Assembly (NCBI RefSeq): GCF_000807855.2 | Contig: NZ_JRYR02000002.1 | Span: 186,001 to 250,000 of the forward strand | Source of the DNA: Flammeovirga pacifica | GTDB taxonomy: Bacteria > Bacteroidota > Bacteroidia > Cytophagales > Flammeovirgaceae | Direction of reading: 5' to 3' | Length of the DNA: 64,000 nt | Shown here: one piece after another, positions 54,734 to 63,827 of the stretch | Layout of the letters: the number at the start of each line of letters is the position of its first letter | Numbering within the stretch: position 1 is the stretch's first letter | The notes under the pieces: model-generated | Databases searched by the model: none | What the model was told of the DNA's origin: nothing | The model's input: only the letters and a program-made list of their open reading frames with translations | Made by a program: the position numbers and the translations under genes

Positions 54734-55245
54734 TGTAAAAATAATACAGTTAATTATAGATCATTTCGTAAGTGTTTTCAAATGAAATAAAATACTGAAT
54801 AATTTCAAAGAATATTTATGGTAAATATTATTAAAATGACAAGAAACATATATGCGATATAAATACCAGCTATAAATTCTAGAGGAATGATTTCAATCGG
54901 TTGAAAACTTACAGGATTGAACTTTTTTATTGTAACCCTTATTCGAACCACAATTTTAATGATGATGTTTAGAAGATATAAAACCTAATCAACTATCATT
55001 ATGAATCAGGAAAAGCAACGATTAATCATTATCCTTTGTAGTATAGCTTTCATTATAATAAAAGAGGCAAAACAATATATTATATTACTATTTTTTATTA
55101 CCGGAAATATAGAGCAACTTATAATAGATTTAATAGGTACAGAACTTTTGACTTCAAATTTTTAAAAAATAAGATTATCTAAAACCACTTATTTTAGATT
55201 AAGGGCGTCTTTTGTATATTAGAATGTCAAATTAATAAATATACA
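54734..55245. other. 512-base gap with a possible small ORF
   Basis: Holds promoters of the divergent neighbours (54488-54733 and 55246-56757) and a 54-codon ORF at 55001-55165 listed separately. Just before 55246 the sequence TCTTTTGTATATTAG recurs in nearly the same form (ATTTTGTATATTAG) before the lipoprotein gene at 58489, so it may be a shared promoter element. Confidence 0.4.
55001..55165 (+). CDS. Possible 54-residue membrane peptide
   Basis: ATG at 55001 and TAA at 55163-55165. A polar start (MNQEKQR) is followed by two hydrophobic stretches (LIIILCSIAFIII and YIILLFFITGNI) joined by KEAKQ. The composition is plausible for a small two-span membrane protein, but AT-rich DNA readily yields such frames and no homologue is known to me. 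Confidence 0.3.
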   Translation: MNQEKQRLIIILCSIAFIIIKEAKQYIILLFFITGNIEQLIIDLIGTELLTSNF

Positions 55246-56757
55246 ATGAGAACCATTTATCTAACTCTTTTCTTACTTCTATCAACCTCATCTTATCTTT
55301 GTGCTCAAAGAGTGCTTAAAGGCATTATTATAGATGCAGAAACTGATGAACCTCTTCCTTACACTAATATTATACTTAATAAAAGCAGAAAGGGTACTGT
55401 ATCTAATGCAGAAGGTAAATTTGCCTTTTCAATCAAGAAAATTAACCCTACAGATACTTTAACATTTTATTTCGGCGGTTATGAAACGGTAAAAGTCAAT
55501 GTTTCTGATCTTCCATCTAATTCTAAAATTGCACTGAAACCTAACATTGTAAATTTAGAAGAAGTAGAAATTACCGATAAAGATCAAACCCCTAAACAAA
55601 TTATTGCTTTAATTGAAGATAATTTTGAGAAGAATTACCATGATTTACCTCCCCACCAAGAATTTCTATTTGTACATCATTTTGGTAAAACAGCACTAGA
55701 TCCTAAAGTGATGGATCCGATGACGATTAAAAAATCTAGCTTTGATGGAATTGATCAAGAAACTATCGATAATGTCATGAAGATGATGCCGAAAGAGTTT
55801 ATTGATTACAGCGATATGCAAGTTTATTTATTGAAAGATAAAGATAAATCGAAACTGAAGCCTTATAAAGCAATATCATTAGAAGAATCGTCTGCTTCTA
55901 AAGCCTATGATGAATTAGCAGATAAATTTGAATTCTTTATGAATGATATGGAAGCTTCACTATCGGATGATGATGTCTATTATAGGTTTAAGACGGGCAT
56001 TTTATCAACAAAAATGGATGGTGATTCTACTGATATAGATACAGACGAAACCCCAAGAAGAGATAGTACAAGTTTTCAGATTGTTACCTCATATGTGAAA
56101 GGGGGAATAAAATCTTTATATAATGATTATGCGGATATTGAAAGCAAAAATTGGGAATTTATTACTAAAAGAGGGAAATATAATTATGATATCGAAGGAG
56201 TTTCGATGTATGATGAAGATGTGGTTTATAAAATAAATTTCACCCCTAAAAATGGAGGCTTATTTAAAGGAAGCATGTATGTGTCTACAGAGACGTATGC
56301 TATTTTAAGTGTAGACTTTGAATATGATGACGGTAAAGAGGGAAAAGATATTCATATGTTTGGTATAGGGTATACTGAATCATATAAAAAGGGGAGAGTG
56401 ATCTTCCAGAAAGAAAATGATAAATACTATATCAAATATGCCAAAGCGATTGAACATACTTCATTTTCTATCGAAAGAAGTTTTTCAATTCTTAAAAAGA
56501 AAAAACGCTTCTTAATGGATAAAACATTAAACGAGGTGAAAGTGAGACTTAATATGTTGGCTTCATCAAAAGAAACCAAAGAAGTCTTGGTCATAGATAG
56601 GGAAACAATAACAGCTAAAGAATTCGAAGAGTTCACTTCACCCAAAAAGGTCAAGTTTGATAAAGTCGTTACATCTGAAGGATATGATTGGGGGCAGGGT
56701 ACAATCTTAGAACCTACCAAGGAATTAAAAGAATATAAACGAATGAAAATCGAATAA
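55246..56757 (+). CDS. Exported protein with carboxypeptidase-regulatory-like domain
   Basis: A 503-residue protein with signal peptide (MRTIYLTLFLLLSTSSYLCAQ). Residues ~22-105 are a CarboxypepD_reg-like beta-sandwich ('LKGIIIDAETDEPLPYTNIILNKSRKGTVSNAEGKFAFS'), the domain also found at the front of TonB receptors in this phylum. The rest (~110-503) is soluble, charged and rich in beta strands ('KGSMYVSTETYAILSVDFEYD'), resembling outer-membrane-associated DUF5686-type proteins without the barrel. Role unknown. Monocistronic with a weak terminator after it. Confidence 0.75.
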   Translation: MRTIYLTLFLLLSTSSYLCAQRVLKGIIIDAETDEPLPYTNIILNKSRKGTVSNAEGKFAFSIKKINPTDTLTFYFGGYETVKVNVSDLPSNSKIALKPNIVNLEEVEITDKDQTPKQIIALIEDNFEKNYHDLPPHQEFLFVHHFGKTALDPKVMDPMTIKKSSFDGIDQETIDNVMKMMPKEFIDYSDMQVYLLKDKDKSKLKPYKAISLEESSASKAYDELADKFEFFMNDMEASLSDDDVYYRFKTGILSTKMDGDSTDIDTDETPRRDSTSFQIVTSYVKGGIKSLYNDYADIESKNWEFITKRGKYNYDIEGVSMYDEDVVYKINFTPKNGGLFKGSMYVSTETYAILSVDFEYDDGKEGKDIHMFGIGYTESYKKGRVIFQKENDKYYIKYAKAIEHTSFSIERSFSILKKKKRFLMDKTLNEVKVRLNMLASSKETKEVLVIDRETITAKEFEEFTSPKKVKFDKVVTSEGYDWGQGTILEPTKELKEYKRMKIE

Positions 56758-56898
56758 ATTTGTTAATTATTTAACAAATAAATGTAAAAATAGCTCTCCG
56801 TTTTTTACAATTTTACGTTAATATATATGTTACCAAGTTATAGTAACAAATAAACCTTTAGCCTTAGTAGAGGACAACCAACCAATTAAAAAATATTA

Positions 56899-56927
56899 AT
56901 GCTCCTTTTATAGGAGCATTTCTTTTT
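56899..56927 (+). terminator. Terminator-like hairpin
   Basis: AATGCTCCT (56899-56907) pairs with AGGAGCATT (56912-56920), followed by TTCTTTTT. It is the likely 3' end of the transcript of the regulatory-like-domain protein gene. Confidence 0.7.
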
Positions 56928-57372
56928 ACAATACTTTTTTAGCAATTAGTGGATCGATTGCATGTAACCCATCGCAATCAATTGATGATAAAAAGTCTTT
57001 ATATGTTCTTTATTTTTATATAATAAAAACTTTCCTCTTTCTTGTTTCAATTCATATAACTCATTTTTTTTCTTGATAATCATATGGAAAGTTGTTTTAG
57101 TTGTTATTTATCAATGGATTTATCTAAGAACTAATTACACAATTTTAATTCCTTAAATGAAAAATTTAGTGTTAAACTATTTTACTCAATGTTAATGATC
57201 ATCAACTATATTCATCTTTTGTGATAAAAAAATGAATATAAAAATTAAGTTACTGATTGTTAATTCATTTAGTGATTAACAGGGGTTAAGTGTATAATGA
57301 TCAGAGACATATATGATTAATATGTTGAAAGAATAAAGAATAAATAGACAAGTAAATAGCATTAGTAATGAA

Positions 57373-57404
57373 AGACACCTTTTGTTTGAAGGGTGTTTTT
57401 TTTA
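57373..57404 (+). terminator. Terminator-like hairpin without upstream gene
   Basis: A short stem ACACC with GGGTGT (imperfect extension through TT/AA) followed by TTTTTTTT, about 40 bases before the AraC-type gene. It could end a small RNA or attenuate the regulator's own mRNA. Confidence 0.5.
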
Positions 57405-57444
57405 TGTTTGAGGTAAGTTCTATAAATATGTAAAACTAAGGGGC

Positions 57445-58419
57445 ATGCAAGGAAAGAAAATACACGACTTTAACCAACACAAACAATGGCTTCAAAACTA
57501 CTTTCAAGGAGAGTTTATTCATCCTAACTATTTAAAAATCGATAACGAAATAGGAAAGGGGTTTATTTATTTTTATAAAATTCATCCTTCGAATTATTTT
57601 ATGTTATTCCGTATTGAGGTTTTTCAGGATTTATCCATACAATTCGATTACTCTCAATCAGAATATTTTAAATATGTAGCCTCATTTTTTAATAATGACT
57701 TTTGGATTGAGTCAAAAGACAAGAATGAACCGTTGGAAATCAAATGGAAAGGTTTTCATACTTGTACAAAAGATCTTGCTATTGATGGAACAGTAAGAAA
57801 AGGACAATTGTTAAAACATATTCAATTATTTTATTCTGAGGATGCTTTAAACGAAGTAGATGATTATTCTATCAGCCATTATTTTTTAAACAAAAAACAA
57901 TTCTTTCACTTTTTTGAAGAACAACCAGATCTATACGCCTTTAGATTAATGATTTTAGAGATACTAAATTATTCTCCAACTTTACAAACTAAAGTGCTAT
58001 CGGTTAAAATGCAGGAGCTTTATTATATCTTTATTAATAGTTTAAAAAAGGTAGATATAGATGCTGGAAATAGTGCAAAAAGAATCACGAATAAAGAATT
58101 TGCGGCCTTATTTAAAATTAGAGAAAGTATCTTAGAAGATCTATCTACAAAGCCTGATGTAGCTCAACTTGTTGAGGATTCTGGAGTGGAAAAACATTTA
58201 ATTCAACAACTCTTTCATGAAGTTTTTGGCCATACAATTTATAATTACTTTACCATAAGAAGAATGGAGAAAGTAAGAGATGTAATGTTGGAAGAACAAC
58301 TTTCCACTTCCGAAATTGCTGATAAATATGGCTTTACTCATCTACAACATTTTTCAAATAGCTTTAAAAAGCATTATGGTTTATCACCAAAAAAATATTT
58401 ATTGTTGCATAAAGATTAA
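57445..58419 (+). CDS. AraC-family transcriptional regulator
   Basis: A 324-residue regulator. The N-terminal ~215 residues are an unrecognised ligand or dimerisation domain rich in aromatic residues. The C-terminal ~100 residues hold two helix-turn-helix units: 'VAQLVEDSGVEKHLIQQLFHEVFG' and 'TSEIADKYGFTHLQHFSNSFKKHYGLSPKKY', the latter a textbook AraC signature. It sits 69 bases before a small lipoprotein gene on the same strand. Targets unknown. Confidence 0.9.
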   Translation: MQGKKIHDFNQHKQWLQNYFQGEFIHPNYLKIDNEIGKGFIYFYKIHPSNYFMLFRIEVFQDLSIQFDYSQSEYFKYVASFFNNDFWIESKDKNEPLEIKWKGFHTCTKDLAIDGTVRKGQLLKHIQLFYSEDALNEVDDYSISHYFLNKKQFFHFFEEQPDLYAFRLMILEILNYSPTLQTKVLSVKMQELYYIFINSLKKVDIDAGNSAKRITNKEFAALFKIRESILEDLSTKPDVAQLVEDSGVEKHLIQQLFHEVFGHTIYNYFTIRRMEKVRDVMLEEQLSTSEIADKYGFTHLQHFSNSFKKHYGLSPKKYLLLHKD

Positions 58420-58488
58420 AACGAATTTTGTATATTAGTAGAGTTGATTTTACCCAATTATTATTATTAATCTACTTGTTAATCTATT

Positions 58489-58911
58489 ATGAAACAACTA
58501 TTTATACTATTGTTTAGTATAGTGCTTTTTGCGTCTTGTGCTAACAATGAAACTGATAGTTTAAACCCTATCGCTACCTCTTTGTCTAACGATATTACAC
58601 TCCATGATCATGATGAAAAACCTGAAAGTGCTATTCATGTATTTGTAGACGACACTCAAAGTAATCAAACGCATAGTATTACCGTAAGTGTGGATACTTT
58701 AGAAAACGAATCAGTTGAAGTTTATTACGATGTAAACAATGATTCTACTGTCAATAGAAAATACAGAGTATACGAAGGAACAGTTACTAAGACTATTTCA
58801 GATTATTTCTTTGTTAAAGCCGTTTTTTACAAAGACAATAAATATCATGTGATTGAATCGTATGCTATTAAAGATTTTAGTGTGTCTTATAAAGCAGAGG
58901 CGAATAATTAA
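58489..58911 (+). CDS. Small lipoprotein of unknown function
   Basis: A 140-residue lipoprotein (LLFSIVLFASC, Cys17). The mature part begins with an acidic, His-containing segment (LHDHDEKPES) followed by one beta-rich domain ('SVEVYYDVNNDSTVNRKYRVYEG'). It follows the AraC regulator and has a strong terminator of its own, and the same TTTTGTATATTAG sequence upstream as the gene at 55246. Confidence 0.7.
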   Translation: MKQLFILLFSIVLFASCANNETDSLNPIATSLSNDITLHDHDEKPESAIHVFVDDTQSNQTHSITVSVDTLENESVEVYYDVNNDSTVNRKYRVYEGTVTKTISDYFFVKAVFYKDNKYHVIESYAIKDFSVSYKAEANN

Positions 58912-58928
58912 TTTCTTTATAACTTAAA

Positions 58929-58970
58929 AAGCGATGGTCAAATATCTATATATGGCCATCGCTTTTTTTG
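58929..58970 (+). terminator. Terminator after the small lipoprotein
   Basis: A 12-bp stem AAGCGATGGTCA (58929-58940) with TGGCCATCGCTT (58953-58964), one mismatch near the loop, then TTTTT. Confidence 0.9.
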
Positions 58971-58978
58971 TCGCTAAT

Positions 58979-59490
58979 TTATTTATCCATAACAGTTTTA
59001 TTGTAAAAAATAAACTGTCCTCCATCATTACTAGTGCTCTGTAACACTCTGTACTGAGGAATGTTATCACTATTTAATGCTACCATTTCTGAGATACCAT
59101 TAAAGATAGAAACAGTAAGTAAATATTTCTTTGAGTTTATTTTTAGATAATCATAGAGGTATCTAGAGAATACACTCTTATTGGGTAGGGTCAACAAACC
59201 ACCACCAGTATACCCTTTCTACTTCAAAATTGTCGTATTTATTATAATTGAAGTTTCGTAAAATAGCGTAAGCCCCTGTTGTATTATCATGAGAATAAAG
59301 ACGGTATAAATTGTCAGAAATTCGTTATTCAGATGCGTCATATTCTAAATAATCATGTTCAGGCCAACTAATGTTATTCTTTTCAAAATCATCTATATAG
59401 AATTGAATTTTTTTTTTGGTGATTACAATAGGATGGGGGATACTCTTACTGAATAATGTAAAAGAAATAATAGGTAAAGAATGGGTTTCA
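58979..59490 (-). pseudogene. Decayed gene with a stop and a frameshift
   Basis: On the minus strand a continuous protein-like sequence runs through 'IQFYIDDFEKNNISWPEH', is stopped by TAA at 59325-59327, goes on in the same frame as 'NLYRLYSHDNTTGAYAIL' to 'VERVYWWWFVDPTQ', and then needs a frameshift between about 59178 and 59215 to continue as 'SRYLYDYLKINSKKYLLTVS' to the stop at 58979. The last part alone is open for 72 codons. The family is not recognised. The extreme A-run at 59405-59413 marks another place where frame may have been lost. Confidence 0.55.
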
Positions 59491-59523
59491 TAAAGATTGT
59501 ATTCTCATTAAATATTAGGTTAA

Positions 59524-59562
59524 AAACAAAAACCTCCAGAATTTTGTTCTGAGAGGTTTTGA
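59524..59562 (-). terminator. Terminator of the T9SS protein gene
   Basis: AAAACCTC-CAGAA and TTCTG-A-GAGGTTTT pair with a single bulged base; the minus strand then runs TTTTTGTTTTT. It is 25 bases after the stop codon at 59586. Confidence 0.8.
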
Positions 59563-59585
59563 ATTTGTTACAAATACTTTGAAAA

Positions 59586-60944
59586 CTATTTTATCACAAT
59601 TCTTTTCATATCTTTCTTTGTTCCGTTGTTAGAGACTAAAAAGTAAGTACCCGCTATTAAACTTTTATCAAGTCGAAAAGTACTGACTATGTTATGATCT
59701 CCAGCTTCAACATTTATATTTTTTTTCCAAACTAAATTACCTTTTTGATCAAACAATCCAACATGAACAACTATTTCAGAATTTATTCCAGAGACTTCTA
59801 GTTTAAATTGGTCATGTGTATAAGCTATATTGGGATAAACTCTAGTATTAAAATTATTTACATCTTTTTCAATAGATATACTACCAAACACCTCAAATTG
59901 ACCATCAAAATCATATTGTATTAATCTGTAGTAAGTATATGTTACACTTTTCTGAATATATTCATATTCAATAGAAACCTGAGAATTACCATAGGCCTCA
60001 ACTGCCCCTAAAGTAGACCAATCTGTTCTATTATTAGATCCCTGTATCTCAAAATGAGAGGCATTATGTTCAGTTGCTGTTTCCCAGATCAAAACATGAT
60101 TCGCATTATCTTTGTAACCTTTAAAGTAAACTAATTCAACGGGAAGATCACCACAAAAGCGACCAGCGTTAACACCTGATGTTCCTACTTCTGAGCAATC
60201 TCCGAGATTTACTGTTCCACAGCCTAATACTTCGAAAACATCGGGGTCATTATGTACATCTAAAATAACATCTATTACATCAAGTATTCCTTGTGCACAA
60301 TCGCTTCCAAAGTCTATTTTACTAAATTTATGTATACGTAATTGTTCATCTATTTTAAGTGTACCCAAAATAGTTATATCAGAATTTTGTCCAAAATAGG
60401 TCGTCCCTTTGATATATAATGTGCCAGTATCTTGAATTTCTAAGTCAATAGAATTTCCTGCTAATGTGGTGAAATTTCCATCATTATTGAACGTTCCTGC
60501 TATGACTACATTTGGTAAGAAAATTTCTGTAATACCCGTATTATTGAGGATGGCATCTTTTGCAACATAAATATTAACATGAGAATTTACATCTTTAAAT
60601 TTTATTGAAGAAGTCAATACCTCACCATAAACGTGTATGCCTAAAGGATAATTTCCGTCGACAAAACCTAATTCCACTTCTGCGTCGGCTCCGATAGTAA
60701 CTTTTTGATTTACAGTATCAGAAGCGGTTAATCCGGTGATCTCAATCTTTTTACCTAAATCACCAACAATGTCAATATTTAGATGAAACCCATTCAAGTC
60801 TACTTTAGAGTAGGTACTTAATTCACTGACATCAGTAATTGTTAGATCTGCTGTTAAAGTAAGAGTATTTGCTACTCCAGGTGTTGCTATTAATAGTAAA
60901 GTAACAATACACAATAACTTAGATAGTAATAATTTTATATTCAT
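59586..60944 (-). CDS. T9SS-secreted protein of unknown function
   Basis: A 452-residue exported protein (signal LLCIVTLLLIATPGVAN). Residues ~27-260 show repeated short strands like 'KVTIGADAEVELGF', 'IFLPNVVIAGTFNNDGNFTTL' and 'GTTYFGQNSDITILGTLKI', suggesting a right-handed beta-helix or adhesin-type stack. Residues ~270-365 have the 'LPVELVYFKGYKDNANHVLIWETATEHNASHFEI' beta-sandwich common before T9SS domains, and the end ('RVYPNIAYTHDQFKLEV', 'IAGTYFLVSNNG') is a type A sorting domain. Possibly an adhesin. Confidence 0.8.
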   Translation of the reverse strand: MNIKLLLSKLLCIVTLLLIATPGVANTLTLTADLTITDVSELSTYSKVDLNGFHLNIDIVGDLGKKIEITGLTASDTVNQKVTIGADAEVELGFVDGNYPLGIHVYGEVLTSSIKFKDVNSHVNIYVAKDAILNNTGITEIFLPNVVIAGTFNNDGNFTTLAGNSIDLEIQDTGTLYIKGTTYFGQNSDITILGTLKIDEQLRIHKFSKIDFGSDCAQGILDVIDVILDVHNDPDVFEVLGCGTVNLGDCSEVGTSGVNAGRFCGDLPVELVYFKGYKDNANHVLIWETATEHNASHFEIQGSNNRTDWSTLGAVEAYGNSQVSIEYEYIQKSVTYTYYRLIQYDFDGQFEVFGSISIEKDVNNFNTRVYPNIAYTHDQFKLEVSGINSEIVVHVGLFDQKGNLVWKKNINVEAGDHNIVSTFRLDKSLIAGTYFLVSNNGTKKDMKRIVIK

Positions 60945-61362
60945 TTCGTGCTAGTTTTTATCAAAAAAATGTAATAGTTACACTAACTAAGTAATTCCTT
61001 TAAAAAGAGACAATTGTATAGACTAGATCGAAACTATACAACAGCAACTTTATTATGTACAATTTTACGTTTTAACTAGACAGATGTATTAAAAATTACC
61101 TTGATAGTGGTTTTTTGATATATACCTAACTTTACAAACTGTAAGAATCATCTTTGAGGAATTTGATGAAAAAAATGAGTCTAAATCATCCATCTTTAAG
61201 CTGTATCTATAAAATTGAGCTCATTGTATTGAATCTGATCTCATTCTTTTTTTACCATTTATGAGTCGAAAACTTTTTGATAAAAAAAACACCTCACACA
61301 AAAAAATATAATTTGCGTGAGGTAAATTTATTGGATAAAGAAAAAAGTCTTTTTTTAATGGA
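60945..61362. other. 418-base gap: promoter side of T9SS gene and a terminator
   Basis: Apart from the terminator at 61282-61323 the sequence is AT-rich and shows no ORF or repeat that I can support. The promoter of the T9SS gene must lie near 60945-61100. Confidence 0.4.
61282..61323 (-). terminator. Terminator of the small secreted protein
   Basis: On the minus strand ACCTCACGCA pairs with TGTGTGAGGT (one mismatch) and is followed by GTTTTTTTTA. It lies 40 bases after the stop codon at 61363. Confidence 0.82.
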
Positions 61363-61947
61363 TTATATCAATTGAGATATTTGTAGACTATTACTTGCTA
61401 CAATTTCTTCATCTAATTCTTTATCAGCTACTAACCTTGGAGATATCATTATTTCAGCATGCCAATCGGAACCTATATTATTTTGTTGAACACCAAAGGT
61501 ATATACAGCAATTTCATTTTTATGCTGTACCATTTGTGTTAATTTTTTTTCAAATAACCATTGATCATCACTAGATTTTGATTCTTTCCAATCTTCATTT
61601 TTAATAAATGAATGTTCTATCATCGTTAAGCTTTTTTGAATGGATTCTATATCAGAATTTTCTAAAGTTAACTCCACTTTTACAAGCTTATGATTATCAT
61701 AAACAGGTTTTAAAGCTACTACTTCACCTAAAAACATTATTTGATAAACACCATAAAGATCAGGGGAAACATTATATTTTTCTTCCATAGTTTTTGCCAC
61801 CTGTTTGGGTGTCATTCCCATGTCTAATCCATTGAAAATATTAATGTTATTTTGTGTCTGATGACTAACAGATGGTTGTACTTCATATTGAGCTTGTGCA
61901 TTAAAAGCAATGAAGAATAAGGCGAATACATATAATAGCTTTTTCAT
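61363..61947 (-). CDS. Secreted protein of unknown function
   Basis: A 194-residue protein with signal peptide (MKKLLYVFALFFIAFNAQAQ). The mature part has 'IFNGLDMGMTPKQVAKTMEEKYNVSPDLYGVYQIMFLGE', a pattern like small exported proteins in which a helix packs on a beta-sheet (SmpA/BamE-like 'G.T..QV' turn), but no firm family match. It is divergent from the cobalamin-riboswitch locus with ~190 bases between them. Confidence 0.65.
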   Translation of the reverse strand: MKKLLYVFALFFIAFNAQAQYEVQPSVSHQTQNNINIFNGLDMGMTPKQVAKTMEEKYNVSPDLYGVYQIMFLGEVVALKPVYDNHKLVKVELTLENSDIESIQKSLTMIEHSFIKNEDWKESKSSDDQWLFEKKLTQMVQHKNEIAVYTFGVQQNNIGSDWHAEIMISPRLVADKELDEEIVASNSLQISQLI

Positions 61948-62138
61948 AAAGATTGTTTTTTGTGATAATTTTAGGTTTTTTAACGTCGCAATTAGGTCTA
62001 AATGTTCATATGATTAGGTTTTGTTAAAAAATTAAATTTTTTCATTATAAATTTTCAATAAACAATACGACTAATTAAAAGCTCTAAATCAAGGTGATTT
62101 CTATCACTTTATTACTTTCAAATTAACTACACCTTTGC

Positions 62139-62291
62139 TGTGCATTGGTTCCGAAAGGAGAATAGGGAATCTGGTGAAAATCCAGAACTGTACCCGCAAC
62201 TGTAATGCTCAAAATACTTAAATCAAGTGCCATTGTTTTAACGAGAAGGCGATTTAAGAAAAGAGTTAAGTCAGGAGACCTGCCAAGCACA
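62139..62291 (+). promoter_or_regulatory. Cobalamin riboswitch
   Basis: Core elements in the right order: closing stem P1 (62139-62149 with 62283-62291), the conserved AATCTGGTGAAAATCCAG stem and GTACCCGCAACTGTAA segment (62166-62205), and the B12 box AAGTCAGGAGACCTGCC (62268-62284). It lies about 115 bases before the lipoprotein ATG at 62407. No terminator hairpin with a U-run follows, so control is probably at translation. High adenosylcobalamin should lower expression of the downstream genes. A weak promoter box, CACCTTTG (62130-62137), precedes it. Confidence 0.93.
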
Positions 62292-62406
62292 ATTATTCGA
62301 TGAAACTTCGGGAGTTAAGTATCATATGAGACACTACACTGTACATTACTGTGTCTTTTATTTATTTCCCCAAGTTCATCCTAATAGCATAAAAACAAAA
62401 TTAAAG

Positions 62407-63762
62407 ATGAACAAACAATTCTTTTTCAAACAATCCATTTCAGTCCTATTATCCATTCTATTATTTGTTGGTTGTAATTCAACAGATGACAAAACAATAC
62501 TTGATATACATACGGTATCATTTGATACAGATGGTGGTAATACTATTGAACCTGTTGAAGTAAACGACGGTAATCAAGTAAAAGAACCTACACAACCAGA
62601 AAAAGTAGGGCATGAATTTTTAGCTTGGACAATTAATGAAGAAACTTTTGATTTTGAAACACCTATTACTTCAGATATTACATTATTAGCCACTTGGGAG
62701 GAGTTAGAAGTAACTTATCAAGTAACCTACTCATTTGATAATGGAAAAGAAGATAGTGTAGTAACTGTACTCGAAGATCAAAAATTAGAAATACCTTCTA
62801 CACCTGTAAAAGAAGGATATCTTTTTAAAAACTGGTCGATTGATGGCGCTCCTTATGATTTTGAAACACCTGTTACTCAAGATATCACACTTACTGCAGT
62901 TTATGAAGAAGTAATTGATCAGTTTGTGGTTAGTTTTGATCCTGATAATGGTGGTCAATTACAACAAGTAACTGTAAATGAGGATGAAATGGTGCAAGAA
63001 CCTGAAGCTCCAACAAAAGAGGGTTATGAATTCGTAGGTTGGTATTTAGGTGATGACTTGTTTGATTTTACTACTCCTATTACATCCAATATTACCATTA
63101 TTGCGAAATGGGAATTAGGTGCTGGTGAAACAACTGTAACTTATGCGACTATGTCTCCTGAAGATTTCCAAGCAATGGAACTAGGGGAACATGCCATGGT
63201 AAAAGCACAATTAAACCGTCTAGGTAGAGGATGGGCTTGGGGTACCGAGGTGTTTTTAATTGATGAAGAAGGGAATAATACAAAAGATTTATATACTACT
63301 TCTAACTATGGATGTTTCACATTTCCATTAGTATTCTCTGCAGGAGATGCCCAATTGGATGGTCAAACATTTGTATTTGATTTAGTAAAAGATATTTACA
63401 TGTCTTCACCACAAGTTGGTTTTGCTTATGAAAGAAATGAAGAAGTGAACGGACAACCTGCATACAATGGTATGAAATGGTTAGCACCTATGCGTCATGG
63501 AATCGAATTCTTTGATGAGGTAGTTAGAGGGAATATTAGAAAAGTGACTTTTGATGAAACAGTAAAAGTTTTAGTTGGAGACACAGAAATTTCTTTTGTT
63601 GAATTGGACGACGCAGGTGAATTAATCAATTTAACTTCAGACCAAGTAAGTCTTTTTGATAGCTTTTTAGGAAAAAATCAATATGTAAGAACTATCACAA
63701 AAGAAGGTAAAATATACTCTGTTTTACATAATGGAGTACCACAAATAAAAGATTCAATTTAG
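62407..63762 (+). CDS. InlB-repeat surface lipoprotein under a cobalamin riboswitch
   Basis: About 451 residues from the ATG at 62407 (MNKQFFFKQSISVLLSILLFVGC); an ATG at 62326 is open but lies close behind the riboswitch and precedes the lipoprotein signal with non-signal residues. Cys23 is the lipid anchor. Three InlB/Listeria-Bacteroides-type repeats of ~65 residues follow (~36-100, 102-168, 170-238), each with 'G..F..W....FDF.TPIT.DITL.A.WE'. Residues ~240-451 form a separate domain with 'GRGWAWGTEVFL' and 'NYGCFTFPLVF', not recognised. Control by cobalamin suggests a surface corrinoid-binding or scavenging role, as for other B12-regulated lipoproteins of Bacteroidota. Confidence 0.88.
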   Translation: MNKQFFFKQSISVLLSILLFVGCNSTDDKTILDIHTVSFDTDGGNTIEPVEVNDGNQVKEPTQPEKVGHEFLAWTINEETFDFETPITSDITLLATWEELEVTYQVTYSFDNGKEDSVVTVLEDQKLEIPSTPVKEGYLFKNWSIDGAPYDFETPVTQDITLTAVYEEVIDQFVVSFDPDNGGQLQQVTVNEDEMVQEPEAPTKEGYEFVGWYLGDDLFDFTTPITSNITIIAKWELGAGETTVTYATMSPEDFQAMELGEHAMVKAQLNRLGRGWAWGTEVFLIDEEGNNTKDLYTTSNYGCFTFPLVFSAGDAQLDGQTFVFDLVKDIYMSSPQVGFAYERNEEVNGQPAYNGMKWLAPMRHGIEFFDEVVRGNIRKVTFDETVKVLVGDTEISFVELDDAGELINLTSDQVSLFDSFLGKNQYVRTITKEGKIYSVLHNGVPQIKDSI

Positions 63763-63781
63763 ATTCTATTAATAAATCTGG

Positions 63782-63810
63782 GTAGGGGAGCAGCTTTGTT
63801 GCTTCCCTAC
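63782..63810 (+). other. Intercistronic hairpin
   Basis: GTAGGGGAGC (63782-63791) pairs with GCTTCCCTAC (63801-63810; one G-U pair), between the two lipoprotein genes and followed by ATTTTATT. It may partly terminate transcription and lower expression of the second gene. Confidence 0.6.
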
Positions 63811-63827
63811 ATTTTATTGAAAAAAAA

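Larger units (their letters stand above)
56758..57444. other. 687-base gap with two terminator-like hairpins
   Basis: A hairpin at 56899-56927 (AATGCTCCT/AGGAGCATT then TTCTTTTT) ends the upstream gene after about 140 bases. A second at 57373-57404 (ACACC...GGGTGT, then TTTTTTTT) has no gene before it, which leaves room for a noncoding transcript of up to ~450 bases. No ORF of note is seen. Confidence 0.45.
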
